Source: Opitutaceae bacterium TAV5
GTDB taxonomy: Bacteria; Verrucomicrobiota; Verrucomicrobiia; Opitutales; Opitutaceae
Direction: 5' to 3'
Length of the DNA: 64,000 nucleotides
NCBI GenBank assembly: GCA_000242935.3
Contig: CP007053.1
Span: 2,961,001 to 3,025,000, forward strand
The position numbers and the translations under genes were made by a program. Below the pieces are notes generated by a model that was not told where the DNA came from, did not search any database, and worked only from the letters and a program-made list of their open reading frames with translations. Shown here one piece after another: positions 58,940 to 64,000 of this stretch (its first letter is position 1; every line of letters starts with the position of its first letter).

Positions 58940-60877
58940 TTACGTGGCCGCAGCGGCGACGGCGGCGGCCGGCGCGGGCGTCAGCGGGCGGGAGCCGACC
59001 TTGTGGAGGGTGGCGTCGGCCGGGAGAATCACGCGGTCGCAGAAATCCCCGAACCCTTCGCCTTCGCCGCGTTCGGCGGCGTAACGCTCGATCACCGGCG
59101 TGAGCAGCTTCACGGCGTCATCGACCGTCGAACTCGCCGATACCAGCCGGTTGAGGCGGCGGCCGGTGTAGTTGCCACCCAGGTACACGGCGTACTTGCC
59201 CGGCGCCTTGCCGACGAGGGCGATCTCGGCGAGATAGGGGCGGGCGCAGCCGTTGGGGCAGCCGGTCACGCGGATACTCACGGGCTGGTCGCGCAGGCCG
59301 GCGGCGTCGAAGACGGGCTGGAATTTTTCCAGAATAGCGGGCAGCTCGCGCTCGCTTTCGGAAAGCGCCAGCGGGCACGTCGGGAGCGCCACGCAGGAGA
59401 GGGCGTTGAGGCGGAGCGCGCTCTGCGTGTTCTCGCGGGAGAGCCCGTGCTTTTGCAGGATCGCCTCGATGCGCAGCTTCTGCTCCACGGTGACGCCGGA
59501 GAGGGTGAGGTTCTGCGAAGGTGTGAGCCGGAAATCGCCGGTGTGGATTTGCGCGATCTCGCGCAGGGCCGTCTGCATGGGCCAGTTTTCCCGGTCCTCG
59601 ATGCGGCCGCTGAGGAGATGGAGCCCGTAGAACCAGGTGCCGTCGGCGCAAGCGTGCCAGCCGTGCGGATCCTGGATGGTGGTGAATTCGAAGGGGCGCG
59701 CGGGCGCGAGCGTGACGCCGGAGCGTTTTTCGACCTCGGCCTTGAACCAGGCGATGCCGCGATCCTCGATCGTGTACTTGAGGCGGGCATGGCGGCGGTT
59801 GGTGCGGTCGCCGTAGTCGCGCTGCGTGGTGAGCACGGCGGCGCCGATGCGCTTGAGCTGGTCGGGCGTGATGAAGCCGATGAGATCGGCGAGGCGCGGG
59901 AAGGTGGCCTCGTTGCCGTGACTCATGCCCATGCCGCCGCCCACGGTGACGTTGTAACCGACGAGCTTGTCGTTCTCGAGGATGGCGATGAAGCCGAGGT
60001 CCTGCGAAAACACGTCGACGTCGTTGGAAGGCGGGATGGCGAAGCCGACCTTGAACTTGCGCGGCAGGTAGGTGGCGCCGTAGAGCGGCTCCTCGCCGTC
60101 CTTCGTCCCGGCGATGCCGGCGTATTCGGGATACGCGGTGGCGGCGGGGGAGGGGGGGAGTTCGGCCTTCGGTTCGCCGCCGGCGACGAGTTCGTCGTCG
60201 ATCCAGATTTCGTGGTAGGCGCGGGTGCGGGGGAGCGCGAATTCGCTCCACGCTTTCGCGTGCTCGTAAACTTCCTGGAGGGCCGGGTGGCGCTCGGGAT
60301 TGGGCGGCGCCATGACATTGCGGTTCACGTCGCCGCAGGCCGCGATGGAGTCGAGGAGCGCCTTGTGGAGGCCCTGGATCAGCTTGCGGACGTCGCCCTT
60401 GAGAATGCCGTAAAACTGGAACGTCTGGCGCGTGGTGAGTCGCAGGGTGTGCTTGCCGGCGACCTTGAGCGAGAGGTCGTCGAGGATGCGCCACTGTTCG
60501 GGCGTGCAACGGCCGCCGGGGAGGCGCACGCGGAGCATCACGGAGTAGGCGCGCTCCTTGCCGGCCTTGCGCAGGGCGAGGCGCTGGTCGCGGTCGTCCT
60601 GCTCGTAGAAGCCGTGGAATTTGATGAGCTGGGCGTTGTCGGGCATGAAGGCGCCGGTGGAGGTGTTGAGGACGTCCTCGGCGATGGTGCCGCGCAGGTA
60701 ATTGGACGCGGTCTTGATGCCCTCGTTGGCGGAAGGAGGTTTTGCTGTCTCTGTCGGGGCGGCCGGAGTGGCGCTGCTGGCGGCAGAGGCGGAAGCGGCC
60801 GGGTTGGCGGGATTGGCGGGAAAAGGCCGGTCGGCGCCGCGGGTGGCGGAAGTCGTGGCCGTAGGATCGTTGCTCAT
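58940..60877 (-). CDS. cysI: Assimilatory sulfite reductase, hemoprotein subunit
   Basis: Enzyme of 645 aa that reduces sulfite to sulfide with six electrons, using siroheme and a 4Fe-4S cluster. Marks: an extended low-complexity N-terminus (about 1-50), LRVRLPGGRCTPEQW, LTTRQTFQFYGILKG, CGDVNRNVMAPPNP, GYNVTVGGGMGMSHGN and RRHARLKYTIEDRG. The cluster Cys are in CVALPTCPLAL (about 496-502) and TGCPNGCARPY (about 537-541). The short form of the family fits ferredoxin- or NADPH-dependent enzymes; no flavoprotein subunit is in the window. It needs siroheme, for which a chelatase is encoded at 43931. Ala/Thr-rich start and end are odd but not disruptive. Confidence 0.94.
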   Translation of the reverse strand: MSNDPTATTSATRGADRPFPANPANPAASASAASSATPAAPTETAKPPSANEGIKTASNYLRGTIAEDVLNTSTGAFMPDNAQLIKFHGFYEQDDRDQRLALRKAGKERAYSVMLRVRLPGGRCTPEQWRILDDLSLKVAGKHTLRLTTRQTFQFYGILKGDVRKLIQGLHKALLDSIAACGDVNRNVMAPPNPERHPALQEVYEHAKAWSEFALPRTRAYHEIWIDDELVAGGEPKAELPPSPAATAYPEYAGIAGTKDGEEPLYGATYLPRKFKVGFAIPPSNDVDVFSQDLGFIAILENDKLVGYNVTVGGGMGMSHGNEATFPRLADLIGFITPDQLKRIGAAVLTTQRDYGDRTNRRHARLKYTIEDRGIAWFKAEVEKRSGVTLAPARPFEFTTIQDPHGWHACADGTWFYGLHLLSGRIEDRENWPMQTALREIAQIHTGDFRLTPSQNLTLSGVTVEQKLRIEAILQKHGLSRENTQSALRLNALSCVALPTCPLALSESERELPAILEKFQPVFDAAGLRDQPVSIRVTGCPNGCARPYLAEIALVGKAPGKYAVYLGGNYTGRRLNRLVSASSTVDDAVKLLTPVIERYAAERGEGEGFGDFCDRVILPADATLHKVGSRPLTPAPAAAVAAAAT

Positions 60878-61339
60878 GAGTGTGCGGTCAGGTCGGGTCG
60901 GTCGGTGGTCGTCGTGGGTGGCAGAGAGAGGCGCGGAAGCGCGTGGGTCGTGAAGTCAGTATTGTCGGATTTGACAATCTGTCGAAACCGCGACGCCGGC
61001 GCAAGTGGATTTTAGTTTGTCAGGTTATTTACTAATGATTGTGGTTATTAAGAGGTAACAGGAAGATAAAAAGCGGGTTGTGACTCCGGAGTCTCCAGCC
61101 GGTTTTCCCGCGGGGTCGGAAAAAAGCCCGCCTCGCTTGCCGCGGTTTCCTGTCCTGCACAGCGTGAGTCCATGCGGCTTTCGATGGGAACAGCGAGTCT
61201 GCCGGCAGGATTGCTTGCCGGTCTTCTGTCCGGCGCCGTGCCGGGGGAAAAGCCTGCTCCGCAACTCCCGCCCCCTTCCGCCCGGCTCGTGGCCGGCCGC
61301 GATCCAGCCGCCCCCGCCAGCCTCCCCGCATCCGCTGCC
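60878..61339. other. 462-base gap upstream of cysI with a small inverted repeat
   Basis: An inverted repeat ATTGTC-N6-GACAAT lies at 60961-60978, about 85 bases upstream of the sulfite reductase start, and could be a regulator site. The right half (from 61172) stays open in frame with the cupin gene and could be a longer N-terminus of that protein. Otherwise no gene is supported. Confidence 0.35.
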
Positions 61340-61858
61340 ATGACCACACCGCAAGCCCGCCTGTTTCCGGATGCCGGCGCCATCCCCAACAATCCCCGCC
61401 TGCCGCTGCTCGTCTACGCCGGGGCCGTGCCGGCCGATGCGGGCGCCATCGAGGCGCTGTTCCGGCGCAACGGCTGGCGGCCGGCCTGGCGCTACGGCGT
61501 GTATCCTTTCCCGCATTACCACAGCACCGCGCACGAAGTCCTCGGCGTTTACCGCGGCAGCGCGCGCATCCGCCTGGGACACGACGCCGGCGAGGTGTTC
61601 GAGGTCAGGGCCGGCGACGTCATCGTGATCCCGGCCGGCGTGGGGCACCAGAATCTCGGCAGCAGTCCCGATTTTCATGTCGTGGGCGGTTATCCGGACG
61701 GCCAGAGCGCCGACCTGCTGCGCGGCGAGCCCGGCGAGCGCCCGGCCGCCGACGGGCGCATCGCGGCCGTGCCGCTGCCTTCGGGCGATCCCGTCTTCGG
61801 TCCGGACGGTCCGCTCGCGCGCGAGTGGAAACTGCCCGCGGCGGAAAAATCCCGCTGA
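61340..61858 (+). CDS. Cupin-domain protein (YjlB-like)
   Basis: Protein of about 172 aa with a single cupin barrel. Motif 1 is FPHYHSTAHEVLGVYRGSAR, with the HxH and E metal ligands; motif 2 is GDVIVIPAGVGHQNLGSS, with the last His. The length and pattern fit the YjlB-like group, whose activity is not established. The ATG at 61340 (MTTPQARLFPDAG) is preferred; an ATG at 61172 would add a weak signal-like stretch of 56 residues. It is followed after about 60 bases by an aldo/keto reductase gene on the same strand, so the two are probably one operon. Confidence 0.82.
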   Translation: MTTPQARLFPDAGAIPNNPRLPLLVYAGAVPADAGAIEALFRRNGWRPAWRYGVYPFPHYHSTAHEVLGVYRGSARIRLGHDAGEVFEVRAGDVIVIPAGVGHQNLGSSPDFHVVGGYPDGQSADLLRGEPGERPAADGRIAAVPLPSGDPVFGPDGPLAREWKLPAAEKSR

Positions 61859-61919
61859 CACCGGCAGGGCACATCCGTTGCGTATCCGTAAAAAAGACCC
61901 AACGAACCACATCTTCATC

Positions 61920-62873
61920 ATGGAAAAACGACCCCTTGGAAAAACCGGCCTGCACATCGCGCCGATCGTTTTCGGAGGCAATGTCTTCGGCTGGACGATC
62001 GACGAAAAGACGAGCTTCGACGTGCTCGACGCGTTCGTCGATCACGGCTTCAACGCCATCGACACCGCCGACTACTACTCCGTCTGGGCGCCCGGCAACA
62101 AGGGCGGCGAGTCGGAGACGATCATCGGCCGCTGGCTCAAGGCGCGACCCGGGCTGCGCGACAAGGTGCACATTTTTACCAAGGTCGGCCTCGATCTCGG
62201 CGTGCCGGGCAAGAAGGGACTCTCCGAAAAATGGATCCTCCAGGCTGCGGACGAATCCCTCGCCCGCCTCGGCGTCGACCGGATCGACCTCTATTTCTCG
62301 CATTTTCCCGACCCTGCCACGCCCTTCGCGGAAACGCTCGGCGCCTACGAAAAACTCCTCAGGGCCGGCAAGGTGCGCGCCATTGGCGCCTCCAATCTCA
62401 ACGCCGCCCAGCTCGCCGAATCGCTCGAGGTGGCCCGCGAAAAATCCCTGCCGCCCTACCAGGTGCTCCAGCCCGAATACAACCTCTACGACCGCCCTTC
62501 TTACGACGGTCCGCTGCGCGACCTGTGCATCCGGGAAAACATCGGCGTCGTCACCTACTACAGTCTGGCCTCGGGTTTCCTCTCCGGCAAATACCGCTCG
62601 AAGGCCGATCTCGGCCAGAGCAAGCGCGGCGAGGGCATCGCCAAATACCTGACCGACCGCGGCGCCGCCATCCTCAAGGTGCTCGACGACATCGCCGCCC
62701 GCCACGATGCCAAACCCGCCGAGGTCGCGCTCGCCTGGCTGATCGCCCGCGAAGGTGTTACCGCGCCCATTGCCAGCGCCACCCGCCGCGAGCAGGTGAC
62801 GAGTTTTGCCCGGGCCGCCTCGCTGAAACTCACGCCCGCGGATATCGCCGCGCTGGACTCCGCCAGCGCCTGA
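61920..62873 (+). CDS. Aldo/keto reductase (AKR, predicted oxidoreductase type)
   Basis: NADPH-dependent oxidoreductase of 317 aa. It starts MEKRPLGKTGLHIAPIVFGG. Catalytic residues are visible as Asp and Tyr in NAIDTADYYSVWAPG, Lys in IFTKVGLD and His in LYFSHFPDP. Further marks are KVRAIGASNLNAAQL, GVVTYYSLASGFLSG and the cofactor segment APIASATRREQV. It belongs to a different branch from the reductase at 51108. The gene follows the cupin gene closely and its start is clear. The substrate is unknown. Confidence 0.92.
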   Translation: MEKRPLGKTGLHIAPIVFGGNVFGWTIDEKTSFDVLDAFVDHGFNAIDTADYYSVWAPGNKGGESETIIGRWLKARPGLRDKVHIFTKVGLDLGVPGKKGLSEKWILQAADESLARLGVDRIDLYFSHFPDPATPFAETLGAYEKLLRAGKVRAIGASNLNAAQLAESLEVAREKSLPPYQVLQPEYNLYDRPSYDGPLRDLCIRENIGVVTYYSLASGFLSGKYRSKADLGQSKRGEGIAKYLTDRGAAILKVLDDIAARHDAKPAEVALAWLIAREGVTAPIASATRREQVTSFARAASLKLTPADIAALDSASA

Positions 62874-62930
62874 CCGCCTCCGGGAGCAGCGCTCCCGGTT
62901 TCAGAAACGTGCGTCGTTTCATGGCAGCTT

Positions 62931-63329
62931 TCATCGTTCTGTCTTTTCGGCGTTGGCGAGCTGGTCTTTAATGACCGGATACAGGTCGTAGGTCGGATAA
63001 TATTCGGTGCGGAAGGCTTTCCACGCCGTCTTTTCGAGGGCGACGTTGACCTCGCGCAGCTTCGCGGCCGGCACTTCCAGGGTGACGACCTGGCCGATGC
63101 CCATGACCACGTGCCACGTGACGATCTTCGTGCCTGCCGGCGGGAAGGTCTTGAAGAACCCCTGCTCGCGCTGGATCTGCTGGATCTCGGCGAGGTTTTT
63201 CCCCTGGTCGTGTTTGAGAAAGATCGTGAGGAGGATCGCATCGGACGGTTTTTCCGCCTCGCCCGCCCGGGTCGGCAGCGGCAGGAGGAACGTGAAGGCG
63301 ATGAGCAGGGAGGAGAGGAGAATTTTCAT
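62931..63329 (-). CDS. Small exported protein of unknown function
   Basis: Protein of 132 aa with a signal peptide (LLSSLLIAFTFLLPLPTRAG) and a compact domain: AILLTIFLKHDQGKNLAEIQ, GFFKTFPPAGTKIVTWHVVM and GIGQVVTLEVPAAKLREVNV. The pattern is that of a small ferredoxin-like alpha-beta fold, similar to muconolactone-isomerase-type proteins, but I cannot assign a function. The ATG at 63329 is unambiguous. It is convergent with the aldo/keto reductase gene. A large composite repeat lies upstream of it. Confidence 0.75.
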   Translation of the reverse strand: MKILLSSLLIAFTFLLPLPTRAGEAEKPSDAILLTIFLKHDQGKNLAEIQQIQREQGFFKTFPPAGTKIVTWHVVMGIGQVVTLEVPAAKLREVNVALEKTAWKAFRTEYYPTYDLYPVIKDQLANAEKTER

Positions 63330-63404
63330 GATGGCGGATCGGATGGATGGTGACGGGTTGAAGGGGGTGAGCCTTTGCGATGGATTTTGAACAAGACAGG
63401 AGGG

Positions 63405-63657
63405 AAACCGCTAAAATACGCTAAGGACCGCTAAAACCAATCCCTTGAGGTTCTTTCCCTTTTAGAGCATTTTTTTAAAAATTGTAGCCGTACAGGATCC
63501 TGAAAACAGAACCACGGATTGCACGGATTTTCACGGATAAGAAGGAAGCGGCAAGGCATGGTTTGAATCCGTGATAATCGGTAAAATCCGTGGTTAAAAA
63601 ACGACTACAGCTTTATCTGAACCGCTCTAGCGGATTTTAGCGTTCTTTAGCGGTTCA
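63405..63657. repeat. Composite nested palindrome enclosing a 92-bp repeat (copy 2)
   Basis: This is most of a 349-base gap. Outer arms (63406-63436 and 63626-63655) carry ACCGCTAAA, GCTAA and CCGCTAAAA blocks as near inverted copies. A second pair (TAGAGC ... TTGTAGCCGT and its near complement) lies inside. The core 63510-63601 is a copy of the 92-bp element at 52070-52161, with ends AACCACGGATT and AATCCGTGGTT. It looks like one small element inserted into another. Confidence 0.78.
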
Positions 63658-63678
63658 CTTCCGTGAAAAAAACCGCCG

Positions 63679-64000
63679 TCAGCGTTTCCGCCACGCATCG
63701 AGCGACAGGCGATCGTGCGAGGCGGTGGCGAGCAGGCCGGTGAAGAACGCGAGGTAAACCATTTGCGAGCCGGCGGCGTTCCAGTTCTGGATGAGGCACA
63801 CGCCGAACAGCAGCGTGCAGATGAGCAGCGCGCCCGCCGCGAGGGCGAAGCGCAGCCAGAGGCCGAGCAGGAGCAGCAGGCCGAGCACCGACTCGGCGGT
63901 GACGATGCCGTAAGCCGCGACATGCACGAGCGGTCCGGGCAGCGGCGAGCCGGCGAACTGCTCCTGCAACCCGGAGGAGAATGCCGAAAACTTCGGAATG
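63679..64000 (-). CDS. DoxX-family membrane protein (partial, 5' end outside the window)
   Basis: The frame runs from a stop at 63679 to the right edge and is open there. It reads IPKFSAFSSGLQEQFAGSPL, then PLVHVAAYGIVTAESVLGLLLLLGL and three further hydrophobic segments, ending SHDRLSLDAWRKR. This is the usual DoxX pattern of four helices with KFxx...F..(S/T)PLP before helix 2. DoxX proteins are small inner-membrane proteins tied to redox functions, without a settled activity. The first helix is missing, being beyond 64000. The internal TTG at 63969 is not a good start, since residues before it fit the family. Confidence 0.8.
   Translation of the reverse strand, partial: IPKFSAFSSGLQEQFAGSPLPGPLVHVAAYGIVTAESVLGLLLLLGLWLRFALAAGALLICTLLFGVCLIQNWNAAGSQMVYLAFFTGLLATASHDRLSLDAWRKR

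Noticed and set aside
58901-61015. A 704-codon plus-strand frame opposite the sulfite reductase gene
   Set aside because: It is the mirror frame of cysI, which has unambiguous family motifs.
61172-61339. Signal peptide extension of the cupin protein from an upstream ATG
   Set aside because: The hydrophobic stretch is weak, and the family normally starts near the ATG at 61340. The longer form is not excluded.
1-64000. tRNA, rRNA, transposase or phage integrase genes
   Set aside because: I looked for cloverleaf-type ends, conserved rRNA segments and DDE or tyrosine-recombinase motifs and found none. Small palindromic repeats are the only mobile-type DNA seen.

Overview
The window is a high-GC bacterial chromosome segment that reads as Verrucomicrobiota, most likely family Opitutaceae. 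This is an inference from gene content; there is no rRNA gene or other direct taxonomic marker. The evidence is the combination of exosortase-sorted PEP-CTERM proteins, several type II pseudopilins with the H-X9-DG tail motif, secreted clan GH-A glycosidases, GDSL/CE2 esterases, a heparinase-like lyase, and expanded LacI and GntR regulators with sugar-binding-type effector domains. I saw no rRNA, tRNA, CRISPR array, transposase, phage gene or replication origin.

Region 1 (1-2.7 kb) holds the tail of an unknown gene and a P1B-4 type metal-exporting ATPase. Region 2 (2.6-14.6 kb) is a run of minus-strand genes for polysaccharide breakdown: pseudopilin, GH5 enzyme, CE2 esterase, two paralogous secreted proteins (one with a PEP-CTERM tail), heparinase II/III-like lyase, LacI regulator, the remnant of a glutaminase-like gene, GH29 fucosidase and a second LacI regulator. 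Region 3 (14.7-27.7 kb) holds a multi-TM transporter on the plus strand, then minus-strand genes for two large GH-A glycosidases, small secreted partners, an autotransporter-style PEP-CTERM protein, a pseudopilin and two GntR-type regulators.

Region 4 (27.7-43.2 kb) repeats the same plan: transporter remnant, GH39-like enzyme with a coupled LamG-like protein, pseudopilin, a chimeric relic, a PEP-CTERM protein, a 1595-aa LamG-esterase-LamG protein, another pseudopilin, a LamG PEP-CTERM protein, a divergent LacI regulator and a truncated GntR regulator joined to an unrelated gene fragment. Each cassette appears to pair enzymes with one pseudopilin, one or more cell-surface PEP-CTERM or LamG proteins and a local sugar-type regulator. 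Four broken genes, shared operator-like palindromes and shared domains suggest that these cassettes recombine with one another.

Region 5 (43.3-64 kb) is ordinary core and accessory chromosome: an OadG-like protein, a CbiX/SirB chelatase, a DUF2752 and GYF-CD225 pair, a TerC-CBS-EIIA fusion, a peroxiredoxin, two small exported or unknown proteins, SufE with an aldo/keto reductase, an iron-type alcohol dehydrogenase, a peptide-binding lipoprotein-like protein, a DUF4886 protein, a GH20-like protein, a sulfite reductase hemoprotein, a cupin, a second aldo/keto reductase and a DoxX-like protein cut by the window end. Its intergenic spaces carry several families of palindromic repeats. The chelatase and sulfite reductase are functionally linked through siroheme, although they lie about 14 kb apart.
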